Positions 17,511 through 27,490 of a DNA stretch of 64,000 nucleotides are shown here, in pieces. This DNA comes from Micromonospora vinacea. Lineage in GTDB: Bacteria; Actinomycetota; Actinomycetes; Mycobacteriales; Micromonosporaceae. The translations under genes and the position numbers were made by a program. Each line of letters starts with the position of its first letter. Position 1 is the stretch's first letter. The stretch is from positions 5,642,001-5,706,000 of the forward strand of contig NZ_JADOTY010000001.1 in the NCBI RefSeq assembly GCF_015751785.1. Direction: 5' to 3'. The notes under the pieces were generated by a model that worked only from the letters and a program-made list of their open reading frames with translations, was not told where the DNA came from and searched no databases.

Positions 17511-18943
17511 CGGGCCAGCCCCACCGGGGCGGGCGGCACCAGCAGGCGCAGCGAGCCGACCGCGAGCAACCCCACCAGCACCCCGGCGGCGGCCAGCACC
17601 GCCTGCGCCACGTCCGGTCCGAAGCCGCTCGGCAACGCCACGAACGCGAGCACCACAGCGCCCAGCGCCGCCGCCGGCCGGGCCCGCCCGTGCGCCGCCG
17701 CCGCGAGCAGCACCAGACCCCAGAGCGCGTACCAGGGCCGGGTCGCCGGGCCGAGCAGCGCCGCCGCCACCAACACCAACCCCAGCGCGTACGCCGGGCC
17801 GAGCCGTCGCCGATGCCACCACACACCGACCGCCACGGCCAGTGCGACGGCCACGCCCAGCGCCAGGCAGAACCGCATCGGGGCGTCGCCCAGGTGCAGA
17901 CCGAACCGCCCAGCCGTGCGCGACGCCACCCGACCCAGCGCGCTGGAGATCGACCAGCTGTGCCGGTACATGGGGGTGCCGAGCGCGCCGACCCACCCGT
18001 ACCCGATGCCGGTGGCCCAGGTGACCACGGCGGCGGTGCCCACCGCGAACCCGGCCGTGCGGGCCACCGAGGCCGGAAGCCCGCGGTGGCGCGCGGCGAG
18101 CGACCCGACCACCAGCAGCCCGACCACCGCCGGCACCTTGACCAGCGCGGCGAGGGTGACCAGCACGGTGGCCGTGCCGTAGCGGTGCTCGAAGGCGAGA
18201 CTCAGCCCGGCCACCAGCAGCCCCAGCATCACCGCCTCGTTGTGCGCGCCCGCGATGAGGTGCAACGGTACGAGCGGGTTGAGCACGCCCAGCCAGAGCG
18301 CGGCGGCCGGGTCGACACCGCAGTGCCGCGCCAACCGGGGCAGGTACGCCACCAGCAGCGCCACCCCGGCCAGCGCCACCAGGCGCAGACCGAGCACGCC
18401 GAGCACCAGCTTGCCGCCCGTCACGCCACTGACCACGGCCGCCACCGCGAGGAACACCGGCCCGTACGGCGCGGGCGTCTGCTGCCACATCTGCGGCACC
18501 TCACCGGCCAACGCGCCGCCCAACTGGGCCACCCCGTGCCGGTACACGTCTATGTCGGCGAGGACCATCGCGCCCTGCGCCAGGTAGCTGTACGCGTCGC
18601 GGCTGAACAGCGGCGGCGCCACCAGCAACGGCCCCGCCCAACAGAGCAGAGTGAGCGCGGCGGAGCGCCGGTCGACGACCTCGTCGGGGGCGTGCGGGTG
18701 TCGGCCCGCCCACCACCAGGCGGCCACGAGCAGGGTCAGGCCGGCGTACCCACAGAGCAGACCCGGCCCCGCGAGCTGCCGCAGCCCGCTCCACCAGGCC
18801 GTGTGCGCGCCGACCGGGAGCGCCCCGGCGGCCAGGCCGGCGCCGGACAACACTGTGGCACCGACGCCCCCGAGCAGCCGGTACGCGATGACGGTCGGCA
18901 GTGTGCGCACCCGGGCAGGATGTCGTCCGCGGCTGACCCCCAC
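17507..18943 (-). CDS. MptB-like alpha-1,6-mannosyltransferase (GT-C)
   Basis: This polytopic membrane protein of about 478 residues is related to mycobacterial MptB. The first extracytoplasmic loop has FSRDAYSYLAQG, containing the acidic active-site motif, followed by QQTPAPYGPVFLAV and NPLVPLHLIAGAHNEAVML. The role would be polyprenol-phosphomannose-dependent elongation of an alpha-1,6-mannan backbone. Start choice is uncertain: the GTG at 18943 is the longest option and the GTG at 18910 sits nearer the first helix; neither has a clear ribosome binding site. Pairing with a GT87 enzyme supports a lipomannan or cell-envelope glycan role. Confidence 0.85.
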   Translation of the reverse strand: MGVSRGRHPARVRTLPTVIAYRLLGGVGATVLSGAGLAAGALPVGAHTAWWSGLRQLAGPGLLCGYAGLTLLVAAWWWAGRHPHAPDEVVDRRSAALTLLCWAGPLLVAPPLFSRDAYSYLAQGAMVLADIDVYRHGVAQLGGALAGEVPQMWQQTPAPYGPVFLAVAAVVSGVTGGKLVLGVLGLRLVALAGVALLVAYLPRLARHCGVDPAAALWLGVLNPLVPLHLIAGAHNEAVMLGLLVAGLSLAFEHRYGTATVLVTLAALVKVPAVVGLLVVGSLAARHRGLPASVARTAGFAVGTAAVVTWATGIGYGWVGALGTPMYRHSWSISSALGRVASRTAGRFGLHLGDAPMRFCLALGVAVALAVAVGVWWHRRRLGPAYALGLVLVAAALLGPATRPWYALWGLVLLAAAAHGRARPAAALGAVVLAFVALPSGFGPDVAQAVLAAAGVLVGLLAVGSLRLLVPPAPVGLAR

Positions 18944-19124
18944 CCGACGTGCGGACGATCAGCAGGCGACGGCGCGATGTCGGACCGGCGCGGCCGCCCC
19001 GCCATCGACGGTGCATGGTCTGGTTCGTGTCGATATGCGGTCTGCTCGGTGACGGCGTGGCGACCGGCATATCGGTCACCGGTTGTTAGCGTGAAACGCG
19101 GATCCGTGACCGTGGAGGGGTGCC

Positions 19125-19961
19125 ATGACGGACGCCCCCGACGGGAGGCCGAGGCCCGCGGACCAGTGGCGGCACCGGGGTGTACGAGGGTTGACCATCG
19201 CCCGCGACGCCGGTGTGCGCGGCTGGCGGTGGTGGGCGCGAAGCTGGGATCGACTGGTCGCCGCACTCCAGGACGAGGCACCCGTCGGCTCCGCTGCCGC
19301 GCCGTCGCCGTCCGGTCCCCTCGTCGAACAACGCGACGCGCCCCGACTGATCGCGGTCCCCGCACGCGGTTACGTGTACTCGTTCTACATCCGCGCCACG
19401 TTCGCCTGGTCGTCGCCGGCGAGCCTGCGGTCCGAGGTACTGAGCTGGTACGTGCAGTACTTCCAAGCCAACGCCATCCAACGGCTGACCCGGCTCGCCG
19501 CCGACGCCGCCCGGGACCTGCCCCCGCACCGGGCCGGTGACCTGGAGGTGGCGTTGCAGCGGGCGCTCGCCGAGGATCCCCTGTGGCACTACCAGCGGGG
19601 CGACATCACGCTGACCTGCCGCCCCGACGCCGCCGTACGCCTCGACGAACGGATCATGCCGGCGCTCCAGCCACACGTCGACCGCCTGGTCAAGCTGGAA
19701 TACCAGTTCGACGAGCAGATCCGAAAGGCCCGGTACGCCGAGGAACTCAGCCGCCAGTGGGCGACGATCCTCGATGATCACGCGGACGACCACGACCTTG
19801 CCGACGCCCGCGACCACATGCTCGCCGCGCAGCGAGAAGCCGCACGATGGATCGCCGAACTCCTCCACCGCCACGCCAACCCCTCACCAGAGCCGGCTCA
19901 CACGCCCAGAGTGCCCCCACAACAGACCCACCCCACCCCCGTCCCGCCAACCCCCGAGTAG
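19125..19961 (+). CDS. Hypothetical actinobacterial protein
   Basis: The product has 278 residues, with no family I can name. The start is well supported by GGAGGGG before the ATG. Visible parts are a basic N-terminus with RGWRWWARSWDRLVA, a core beginning LIAVPARGYVYSFYIRATF, an alpha-helical charged middle (EYQFDEQIRKARYAEELSRQ) and a low-complexity Pro/Thr tail of about 25 residues. There is no signal peptide and no clear membrane segment. It is a single-gene unit diverging from the mannosyltransferases. A function cannot be given. Confidence 0.6.
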   Translation: MTDAPDGRPRPADQWRHRGVRGLTIARDAGVRGWRWWARSWDRLVAALQDEAPVGSAAAPSPSGPLVEQRDAPRLIAVPARGYVYSFYIRATFAWSSPASLRSEVLSWYVQYFQANAIQRLTRLAADAARDLPPHRAGDLEVALQRALAEDPLWHYQRGDITLTCRPDAAVRLDERIMPALQPHVDRLVKLEYQFDEQIRKARYAEELSRQWATILDDHADDHDLADARDHMLAAQREAARWIAELLHRHANPSPEPAHTPRVPPQQTHPTPVPPTPE

Positions 19962-19990
19962 CTCCCCCGCCGCACCCGCCCCCTCTCCCC

Positions 19991-20056
19991 CATGATCAAG
20001 TGATGAAAAGTAGGTGCGGGGGGCCTGTGGGACCTACTTCTCAGCACATGATCATG
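19991..20056. repeat. Nested inverted repeat, REP-like or terminator
   Basis: An outer arm pair CATGATCA (19991) / TGATCATG (20049) encloses an inner pair AAGTAGGT (20008) / ACCTACTT (20032). The element fills the space between convergent genes and reaches into the stop codon of the minus-strand gene. It probably acts as a terminator. Similar CATGATCA-bearing palindromes are, as I recall, common in Micromonosporaceae intergenic DNA. Confidence 0.5.
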
Positions 20057-20999
20057 AAATGGCGCGGTGGGCGAGAATGGCCAGAGTCTCCTGGCGGACC
20101 TGAACCGGGTCCGCGGTGAGGCGGCGGTGGCTGAAGCGGACGACGAGGATGCCGACGGTGGCGAGCAGTGCGTCCCGGCGGAGGTCAATCTCGCGTTCGG
20201 CCGGGTCGCCGTGGCTGGTCGCGCCATCCAGTTCGATGTTGACCCGTTCCGCCTCGGCGAACATGTCGAGGTAGATCGTCCGGGCGCCGACCCGCACCCG
20301 CGCCTGCCGGGTGAACGTCGGCATCCCCGGTCCGGTGAAGACGTGGTCGTGACCCCATATCTCCAACGGGCTGCGGCAACCGGCGGCGAGCCGGTCCAGC
20401 AGACCGCTCAGCGCCCCACGGTCGGGCATCCTCGGCACCTCGGCAAGAGCGGCGGCGAGGCGTTGCGGCGTGGTCAGCCGGTCGTTGACCGCGCGGATGA
20501 GCAGACTCGGTCGGTCGACCGGCGGCAACAGCGGCCAACAGTCCACCAGGGTCCGGTCGAGCCGGATGACCGGCAATCCTCCGCGGATCACCACCTGCGG
20601 CGGCGCGATCGCGAAGTCGGACCGGCGCGCTACGACGAGATGCGGCCGATCACGCAGGCCTGACCCTCGCGGCAGATCGAGATACACCGGCTCCCCCGGC
20701 GCCTGACGGCGCAGGCCCCACACGTCGAGCGCGGTCAGGCGACTCAGCGCCCCGCGCCCGTCGACGTACGCCAGCACAGCGCGTCGAGCGACGTCCCGCT
20801 CGACGCGGGCCAACATCGGCAGGTCGGAGTTGGCGTGACGGATCAGCGCGGCGTCGCCGTAGACCCCGGGCAGCAGTTGTATCAGCCGGTTCGCCCGCCG
20901 GGCGGTCTGGATCGTCCAGGCCGGGGCCGCCCGCAGTATGTCCCGCCGAGCGACCAGCCCATTGCCGCGCACGAGCAGAGCATGCAACCGCGGGTCCAC
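20052..20999 (-). CDS. AbiEi-like N-terminus plus DUF559/Vsr-like nuclease domain
   Basis: The product has 315 residues. The N-terminal ~60 residues look like the winged-helix segment of AbiEi-type antitoxin regulators (GNGLVARRDILRAAP, then LIQLLPGVYGD). The C-terminal ~90 residues resemble the DUF559/Vsr endonuclease fold (YLDMFAEAERVNIELDG, later RRDALLATVGILVVRFS). This architecture is common in actinobacteria, and its role is not settled. I chose the GTG at 20999 because it is preceded by CAGGGTGGGG. The gene sits at the left margin of the defence island, 302 bases from brxHI, but is a widespread chromosomal type and may not belong to the island. Confidence 0.65.
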   Translation of the reverse strand: MDPRLHALLVRGNGLVARRDILRAAPAWTIQTARRANRLIQLLPGVYGDAALIRHANSDLPMLARVERDVARRAVLAYVDGRGALSRLTALDVWGLRRQAPGEPVYLDLPRGSGLRDRPHLVVARRSDFAIAPPQVVIRGGLPVIRLDRTLVDCWPLLPPVDRPSLLIRAVNDRLTTPQRLAAALAEVPRMPDRGALSGLLDRLAAGCRSPLEIWGHDHVFTGPGMPTFTRQARVRVGARTIYLDMFAEAERVNIELDGATSHGDPAEREIDLRRDALLATVGILVVRFSHRRLTADPVQVRQETLAILAHRAIS

Positions 21000-21300
21000 C
21001 GCCCCACCCTGCCTCGGCGTACGGCCGATTACTGCCCGCGTGACTGCCGCGGTGGACAGCGAATGCACCTGTGGACCGCCGTCCGAGGCATCTTCGATTG
21101 TGGTACGCGAACCTGTGATGCCTGGTCTGGGTCGGCTCCCCCGGGCGTTGAAGGTCCGCCCTAACCAACCTTTTGTCCGGCCGGATAGACGCCCTCGTTG
21201 AGAGCAGCGACGCCGTCAGGGCTGCCAGCCTCCACAACGGCCGGGTATGCAGCTAGGACGGGGCACCCTACTGGCGGAGCAGTTACCGAGCACCAGTCGG
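21000..21300. other. Gap at the left edge of the BREX island
   Basis: These 301 bases lie upstream of the DUF559-type gene and downstream of the brxHI stop. Only short overlapping frames are present and none resembles a known product. No tRNA, integrase or convincing terminator was seen. Confidence 0.5.
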
Positions 21301-23424
21301 TCAGGTTGGAGCAAGGTAGGTCATCTGCATTGGCTCGGCGAGAACCGCCCGGGCCGCCGGAATGTCCGCCAGCCGGGAGGCCAGGGTGGCGACGGCGAGT
21401 CGCTCCGGCAGAGCGGCACTGAACTTGAGACCGGCAAGCGCCTTGTCCGACACGTCGGGCAGGCAGATTCGGTCGGCCGCGTCTGACATGGCCCGATGCA
21501 CCACACTGCGGTCCAAATCTGGTCGCAGCCGAATGGAGGCGTCGTCGTACCGTTGAGTCGGATCGGCCAGCTCGCTGAGCGTAGCGATCAGAGTGGCATT
21601 GGCCCGGAAGCCTGCCCAGGTCCACCAACGCACCTCACCGTCGTCGTCTCTGACCAGCACCGGGCCCGCGGGATGGACGACAGGGGCCGCGTCGTCCCGT
21701 AGAACAGCCAGTCTGCTCTTCGCCCGGCCGGTGAGGGTGACCGGTGGGTCGGCACCGAGCAGCACATCACGCATTGCCCGGACCATCCGGTACGACAGTC
21801 CCTGCGGCGATCCGCCGGTCATCCAGAGGGCCTTTCCACCCCCCTCGGCTGGCTCGACGAAGCAACGTTGCCGCTTCCAGTCGATATAGGTGACGCGCCA
21901 ACTTCGGCCGGCGAGCAGCAGCAGCCGGGGACCGAGCACCCTGGCGGTCAACAGTGCCGGGTCGGTCCGGCCGATCTCGGTACGACCAGCCAGCACGGTG
22001 AACTGCGGTGGTGCGGTGAACACCGCCAGCATGTCCATGAAGTGCCGACGCCCGAAGCGCAGTTCAGCTTCTGGCCCGATGAAGAGCATCCCGGAGTCGA
22101 CGTCGAGGTAGCCTCGCTCGACGAGGTGCCGCATGATCACGTCGGCACTCTTGTCGAAGGGCGTCAGGCCATTCCACTCGTGCGACCAGAGGTTGTCACC
22201 GATCCGGTGTTGTTGGAGCGCGAGCGCCAGCATCTGCTGGGCGACTATGTGCCGCGGTTCAGGCGGGGGTGCGACTGCTTCGACCCAACCTTGTGCCCAC
22301 AGATTCAGCAACCCAGCAGCATGCAGCAGTCCTTCCCCGTCCAAGGCGAGGAAGAGGCAGTTGCGGCTGCTGCCGGGACGCCGACCTGTCCGGCCGATCC
22401 GTTGCAGGAACGCGGCGACGCTACGTGGGGCGTTGATCTGGATGACGCGGTCGAGATCGCCCACATCGATTCCGAGTTCGAGGGTACTGGTGGCGACGAT
22501 GACGCAGTCCCGCTCCTGCGCGAAGGCTTCCTCGGCCCGCCGCCGCTCGTCAACCGAGAGTGACGCATGAGAGAGGAAGGTCGTCACGTTGAGCGCGCGG
22601 AGCCGTTGCCCGAGATCCTCGACCAGCGCTCGGGAGTCGCAGAAGACCAAGCGCTTTTGCCCGTGATGAAGGGCCGCGATGACCTTGGCCGCGTTGTGCA
22701 CGGACCCGACGTAGTCCAGCTCGACCTCACCGGCTGGACGTGGCACCGGCGTCGCCGGGTGACGATCGGGCGCCACCACTCGCGCGAACCGCTGGCCGCG
22801 ACCCGAACCCTGCAACCAGGCCAACAACTCGTCCGGGTTGCCGACCGTCGCCGAGAGTCCGATTCGCTGCACCGGTCGTCCCGCCACCCGGCTGAGGCGT
22901 TCCAACACCGCCAGCAGGTGCCAACCACGATCATCGCCGGCGAATGCGTGCACCTCGTCGACCACGATCGCCTGCAGTTGGCCGAAGAACACGTCATGAT
23001 CGACAGCGCTGCTGACGAGCATTGACTCCAGGGACTCCGGCGTGGTCAGCAGAATGTCGGGCCTCTCGCGGAGGATCGCACGGCGCCGACCCATCGTGAC
23101 GTCGCCGTGCCAGAGCGCCGCCCGACGCCCGAGCCATGCCGTGTAGCTCTCCAGCCGGGGCAGAAGGTTGTTGAGCAGCGCCTTCAGCGGGCAGACGTAG
23201 AGGACAGAGGTGCCCGACCAGTTCTCCTGCGCCATCCGGGAGAGCAGCGGAAACAGTGCCGCCTCGGTCTTACCGCCGGCGGTAGGCGCCAACAGGAGTG
23301 CGTCCTCGCCGGCCAGCAGTGGTTGCACTGCAGCTTGTTGCAATGGCCTCAATGCCGGCCACTGCAGCGAGTTGACAATGTGGTGCTGTACGACTGGATG
23401 CAGCAGTTCGGCGTCACTCGCCAT
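21301..23424 (-). CDS. brxHI: BREX type 2 DEAD/DEAH-box helicase BrxHI
   Basis: This 707-residue superfamily 2 helicase shows Walker A APTAGGKT (46-53), the DEVH box (156-159), SAT (191-193) and motif VI QRIGRTGR (341-348), followed by a C-terminal region of about 350 residues resembling Lhr-type helicases. In type 2 BREX the helicase is one of six core genes. It is the last gene of a minus-strand run pglY-pglZ-brxD-brxHI and starts 14 bases after the brxD stop. Biochemical role in phage exclusion is not established; DNA unwinding or translocation is inferred from family. Confidence 0.9.
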   Translation of the reverse strand: MASDAELLHPVVQHHIVNSLQWPALRPLQQAAVQPLLAGEDALLLAPTAGGKTEAALFPLLSRMAQENWSGTSVLYVCPLKALLNNLLPRLESYTAWLGRRAALWHGDVTMGRRRAILRERPDILLTTPESLESMLVSSAVDHDVFFGQLQAIVVDEVHAFAGDDRGWHLLAVLERLSRVAGRPVQRIGLSATVGNPDELLAWLQGSGRGQRFARVVAPDRHPATPVPRPAGEVELDYVGSVHNAAKVIAALHHGQKRLVFCDSRALVEDLGQRLRALNVTTFLSHASLSVDERRRAEEAFAQERDCVIVATSTLELGIDVGDLDRVIQINAPRSVAAFLQRIGRTGRRPGSSRNCLFLALDGEGLLHAAGLLNLWAQGWVEAVAPPPEPRHIVAQQMLALALQQHRIGDNLWSHEWNGLTPFDKSADVIMRHLVERGYLDVDSGMLFIGPEAELRFGRRHFMDMLAVFTAPPQFTVLAGRTEIGRTDPALLTARVLGPRLLLLAGRSWRVTYIDWKRQRCFVEPAEGGGKALWMTGGSPQGLSYRMVRAMRDVLLGADPPVTLTGRAKSRLAVLRDDAAPVVHPAGPVLVRDDDGEVRWWTWAGFRANATLIATLSELADPTQRYDDASIRLRPDLDRSVVHRAMSDAADRICLPDVSDKALAGLKFSAALPERLAVATLASRLADIPAARAVLAEPMQMTYLAPT

Positions 23425-23438
23425 GACTTCGACGTCCT

Positions 23439-24752
23439 TCAGAGCTCGAGCGAGATCTCGTCGGCGCTCGTGGCGTTTCGCTCTACGTCCGTCATCTCGG
23501 CGCTGGACAGGGTGAGCGCATAGTGTTGCCGAGGGTTGAACTCGGGGAACTGGTCCACCCGATCGAGCACCTCCCCCACGAGCTTCTTGAGAAACAGCCG
23601 CGGCGCCACCCCGACCTTGCCGCCGAGACCGCCGGCTATTGCCCGTGCCAGCTCGCCGAGGTATCCGTCGTCAACCAGCCCGTACACCCGCTCTGGCACT
23701 GCGGACCCGTCGGCGTAGAGGTCTCGCACTCGGCCGCCGAGTTCCACGAGGGAATCGACGGTGAAGCCCGGCAGCCGGATCTGCACCGCGCGGGGATTGT
23801 CGAACCGTGGGTCGGTGCTGAAATCCACGGCAAGGCGCTGCGCCAGTGGCGCGAGCCGCTGAACGCCCTGCGGGCCATCGTAGAAAGCCGGCGTGCCGGT
23901 AATCACCAGGTAAAGACCGGGGAACCGTCCGGAGTGCACCTCGTCGATGAGTTGCCGGAGGGCGTTGAGCGCCTTGTCCCGAGCATCCGACCTGACTCGT
24001 TGCAGCGTCTCCACCTCGTCGAGCACCAGCAGCAGCCCCGGATGCCCACTGTCGCGCAGCACGGCCAGCAACCCTTGCAGGAAGCTGAGTGCCGCGAAGT
24101 GGTCGAGATCGCCCCGTACACCGGCTGCCCGGCGGGCGGCGGCCGCGACGTGTGGCTGCCCGCCGAGCCAGGCGAGCACGGCGTCTGCGGTCGCCGCATC
24201 GCCTCGCGCGGCAGCAGCCCGGTAGCCGCGCAACGCGGCAGCGAAAGCGGGAGCGCTCCGGCTCACGAGGGCCAGCCGTTGGTCGAGGAGAGTTTCGACA
24301 GCTTCGTCGAGAGCACCGGCGTCATCCGCAATGACCTGCCCTGCCGCAAGGACGTCCTCCTCCAGCGCATAGAACCAGCCGTCCACGATCGGACGAAGTG
24401 CGCTGGGCGGGAACGTCGAAGTGGTGAGTCGCTCGCTGAGCCGGCGGTAGACGGTTTCCAGCTTGTGCAGGGGCGTTTCGTTCTCGGAAATCTGCACCTC
24501 GGCGACGGCGAGGTTGGCCTGCTTGGCCTGCTCGGCAATCCACCGGGCGAAGAACGTCTTGCCGGAGCCGTACTCACCGCGAACCGCCTTGAAGACGGAT
24601 CCGCCGGCGGCGACGCTGTCCAGGTCATCGCCGATGGCTGCGGCAAAGCGGTCCAACCCCACGGCGAAGAGGTCCAGTCCGGCCGATGGCACGGCGCCGC
24701 GTCGCAGTGCGTCGATCACCTCGCGGCGACGCGCCGGGCTGACCGTCGTCAC
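23439..24752 (-). CDS. brxD: BREX type 2 ATPase BrxD
   Basis: This 437-residue AAA-type ATPase has Walker A GEYGSGKT at about 59-66 (FKAVRGEYGSGKTFFARW) and a Walker B segment LLLVLDEVETL near 240. Length and motifs match the BrxD (DUF2791-type) ATPase of type 2 BREX. The start is the GTG at 24752, which overlaps the pglZ stop (GTGA). The much longer open frame upstream is an antisense artefact inside pglZ. It is coupled to pglZ upstream and followed closely by brxHI. Confidence 0.9.
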   Translation of the reverse strand: MTTVSPARRREVIDALRRGAVPSAGLDLFAVGLDRFAAAIGDDLDSVAAGGSVFKAVRGEYGSGKTFFARWIAEQAKQANLAVAEVQISENETPLHKLETVYRRLSERLTTSTFPPSALRPIVDGWFYALEEDVLAAGQVIADDAGALDEAVETLLDQRLALVSRSAPAFAAALRGYRAAAARGDAATADAVLAWLGGQPHVAAAARRAAGVRGDLDHFAALSFLQGLLAVLRDSGHPGLLLVLDEVETLQRVRSDARDKALNALRQLIDEVHSGRFPGLYLVITGTPAFYDGPQGVQRLAPLAQRLAVDFSTDPRFDNPRAVQIRLPGFTVDSLVELGGRVRDLYADGSAVPERVYGLVDDGYLGELARAIAGGLGGKVGVAPRLFLKKLVGEVLDRVDQFPEFNPRQHYALTLSSAEMTDVERNATSADEISLEL

Positions 24753-27490
24753 TCCGCCCCTCCCCGCAGACGGAACTGCTCCTGCAGCAACCGGAGGTCT
24801 AGCCGGACGGTTCGACCGTTGTCGGTGAGCGACAACACCGGATAGTTGTCCACGTTGAAGATCCGTTGCAGGGTGGTGGCGAAGCCGACCGCCCGCACCG
24901 GTGCCTCGCCGGCCCGCTGCGCCAGCACGGCGACGGGCAGCACACCCTTGGCGTCGACAAGTGCTCGTAGTGCCGCTTGAATCTTCTTCAGCTCCACCCG
25001 GCGCGGCGTCAGACTGTGCTGCGCCTCGAACAGTTCGGTGGCCAGCAGCGCCGCCACCAGGTCGCCGTCGCTGACCGCCGATGCTGCCTGCGGCTCGGCC
25101 GCCACTTCCGGTACCTCGAAAAGCGCGTCCCCAGCGATGGCGGGTGCCTTCCGGCGCGGCTTCGGCGTGTTGGTCGGCCGTGCAGGAGCGCTCGGCTCCG
25201 ACGCGGCAGCGCCCGTCTGCCACCACTCCGGTGTGCGCTCCTCTACGGGCGCCCAGCCCGCCGGCGGGTCGGTTACGTTGGGCAGCAGGTAGGCCAACAA
25301 CGGGATGGTCACCTCGGCCAGCGACGCACCGCCGTGGTATCCCGCCCGGCTCGGACGGTGGCGCAGCAGCGGATCCCACAGCGCGATGATGCGATTGCCA
25401 TCCGAGATGACCCTGGGACCTGTCAGTTCCACCTCACCGGGGCCGGCCGGGCCAGCCCCGACCCGGTGACGGGCGGATGCCGCGTCCGGTGTCTTGAGGT
25501 GCTGACCTCCACGCTCAAGGATGTGCCCGTGGTCACTGGTGACGATGACGGCCCGGCCGGTGCGACGAGCCTGGTCGAGCAGGCTGCGCAGAAAGCCGAG
25601 ATCGTTGAGTTGCCACCCGGCTTCATCGCCCTCCCGGCCGTGGGCCAACGCGTCATCAACCGTGTTGATCACAACGGCCACCACGGGAGCAGAACTCGCC
25701 ACGGCATCGGTCAGGTCGGCGGCGATGACCTCGCCCGCACCGCCGCGCGCCGGGCCCTTGTGGAAGATTCGGGAGTCCCGACCCCATCGCCCCTCGGCGA
25801 AGAGCCGCCGCTCAAGGTCCTGATTCCCGGCACGCAGTGCGCCGGCGAAGAGCGACGTGCGGGAAACCGCCGTAAGGGTGGGCAGCGCGGCAACAATCCC
25901 CCGACGCCGAGCCGCTCCCGCCCCTGCCAGCGGGTCGTACTCCACCCAGTGCGGGGCCAACTCGTCCGCGAGCTGCACCGCGACTGCGGCGCTCATCCCG
26001 TCGAGCACGGCGAGCAGCAAGGGTCGACCAGCACGGATCAGCGGATCGACCACGCGGGGCAGAAGATTCTCGATGGTGAGCAGGTCGCCGTCGCTGCCCG
26101 GCCCGGCGGTGGCCCACGCGGCGAGCCGGCCGGCGAACGCGCCGTCGAGTTCACGCCGCCGCTGCTGCGCCAGCTCATGAATCTCCCGGTACGCCCGCTG
26201 CAGCTGCGGATGGGTTTCCTCCCCAGCCCAGACGTGGTTGAGCGCCTGATCCACCCACCCCCACTCGGCGATATGCCGGTCCACGCCGTCCGCGACGCTC
26301 TGCGGAGGCACCACCGTCGTGCCGAGCCAGTGCACCAGCCGCTGGGCCATCCGGGCTCGACGTACCCGTTCTGCCTCGGCCTCGGCGAGCCGATGTCCGG
26401 CGAGGTGTTCGATCGCCAGGTCGAGTTCCGGGTTCGCGGGGTTCCGCAGTCCGGCGAGCAGGGCTCCTGCCGCGGCACCGAGGCGGTTGGCGAAGCCGGT
26501 CCGTAGGACCGGACTGTGGCCCGCGCTGTTGCCCGCGGAGAACTGGATGAGTAGCTGCTCCGCTCGGTCGAGGATGGCATGGCCGTCCCGGCGAACCGCC
26601 GCGCGCGGCGCGTTCAACAGGGCGCTAACCACTTGCACGGCCGCCGCCGCGAAGCTGCGCACTGTGGCATCGTCGTTAAGGTTGCCGAAGTACTGGTCGA
26701 TACGCCCCTGGGCGCGCACCGAGTCGGCGCTCTCGGTGCCCCAGAGCGCATCGCAGACCAAACCCAGCGGCAACGCTTCGTTGCCATGCCCGGCATCGAC
26801 CAGCGCAAAGAGTGCCTTCGCCGGCCGGCCGAACTGCTCCAGCAGCCAGCGCGCGAGCCCGTTCCGCTCGGCCTCCCGTAGCAGTCCATACGCCTCGACC
26901 GCACCTGGCTCGGCACTCCATCGCAACAGCGCCGTCACGTCCAGGTCGTCCGGGCCGATGCCCTGCCGGTCGAGACCGAGCCGCACCGCCGCGAGATGCC
27001 GCAGAGCCATGTCGCGGGTCAGCACCGACGTGGCCAGCCCCGGCCAGCCGCCCGGCGGCATGGCGTCGAGCAACGCCTCGCCGGCCCATGCCTCGCGTTC
27101 GAGCGCGGTGTCCGGTAGCTGCGCGCCGAACGCATCGACGACCAGGTCCCAGGGTTCCACGGTGATGACGCGCTGACGGAAGACCCGGCTACGCACGCCG
27201 TGGTGCAGCACCGACTCTGGAACGTCGGTCAGCAGGACGAGAACCTCCTCGTCGCGGTCGCTGACGAGGTGCTCCCATACGGCCAGCGGGGAGACGCATG
27301 GCACTACTCGGACCGGGCGTCCGTCCGACAACAGCACCGTCGGGTCGTGCGGCCATATCGGCTCCGCCCGGATCACCATCACCGGGTACGCGTCGCCGTT
27401 ACGGTGCCGTTCGAGCTGCTGCGCCACCTTCTGCCGCAGTGCCACTGGGCTGATCCGCAGTGCCTGAGCCGGTGCAGGTGCCTGAGTCAC
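24749..27490 (-). CDS. pglZ: BREX type 2 phosphatase-domain protein PglZ
   Basis: This 913-residue protein has the alkaline-phosphatase-superfamily PglZ domain. The metal-site block LLLAVLDGMSAA is near 495, LPTLTAVSRTSLFAG about 50 residues later, the His-containing VIVTSDHGHILERGGQH near 650 and GYHGGASLAEVTIPL near 715. A Pro/Ser-rich linker (about 745-775) leads to a C-terminal winged-helix-like region. PglZ is the signature protein of all BREX systems, and this length and context fit type 2. The start overlaps the pglY stop by four bases and the end overlaps brxD, so translation is coupled along the block. Confidence 0.93.
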   Translation of the reverse strand: MTQAPAPAQALRISPVALRQKVAQQLERHRNGDAYPVMVIRAEPIWPHDPTVLLSDGRPVRVVPCVSPLAVWEHLVSDRDEEVLVLLTDVPESVLHHGVRSRVFRQRVITVEPWDLVVDAFGAQLPDTALEREAWAGEALLDAMPPGGWPGLATSVLTRDMALRHLAAVRLGLDRQGIGPDDLDVTALLRWSAEPGAVEAYGLLREAERNGLARWLLEQFGRPAKALFALVDAGHGNEALPLGLVCDALWGTESADSVRAQGRIDQYFGNLNDDATVRSFAAAAVQVVSALLNAPRAAVRRDGHAILDRAEQLLIQFSAGNSAGHSPVLRTGFANRLGAAAGALLAGLRNPANPELDLAIEHLAGHRLAEAEAERVRRARMAQRLVHWLGTTVVPPQSVADGVDRHIAEWGWVDQALNHVWAGEETHPQLQRAYREIHELAQQRRRELDGAFAGRLAAWATAGPGSDGDLLTIENLLPRVVDPLIRAGRPLLLAVLDGMSAAVAVQLADELAPHWVEYDPLAGAGAARRRGIVAALPTLTAVSRTSLFAGALRAGNQDLERRLFAEGRWGRDSRIFHKGPARGGAGEVIAADLTDAVASSAPVVAVVINTVDDALAHGREGDEAGWQLNDLGFLRSLLDQARRTGRAVIVTSDHGHILERGGQHLKTPDAASARHRVGAGPAGPGEVELTGPRVISDGNRIIALWDPLLRHRPSRAGYHGGASLAEVTIPLLAYLLPNVTDPPAGWAPVEERTPEWWQTGAAASEPSAPARPTNTPKPRRKAPAIAGDALFEVPEVAAEPQAASAVSDGDLVAALLATELFEAQHSLTPRRVELKKIQAALRALVDAKGVLPVAVLAQRAGEAPVRAVGFATTLQRIFNVDNYPVLSLTDNGRTVRLDLRLLQEQFRLRGGAE

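Noticed and set aside
16206..18182. 658-codon plus-strand open frame
   Set aside because: Antisense to the mannosyltransferases; Gln/His/Pro-rich shadow.
20999..21300. tRNA or integrase attachment site at the island edge
   Set aside because: No cloverleaf-like sequence, CCA end or direct repeat pair could be found by eye at either margin.
24752..25379. N-terminal extension of the brxD frame
   Set aside because: It overlaps the conserved end of pglZ; BrxD similarity and the GTGA overlap put the start at 24752.
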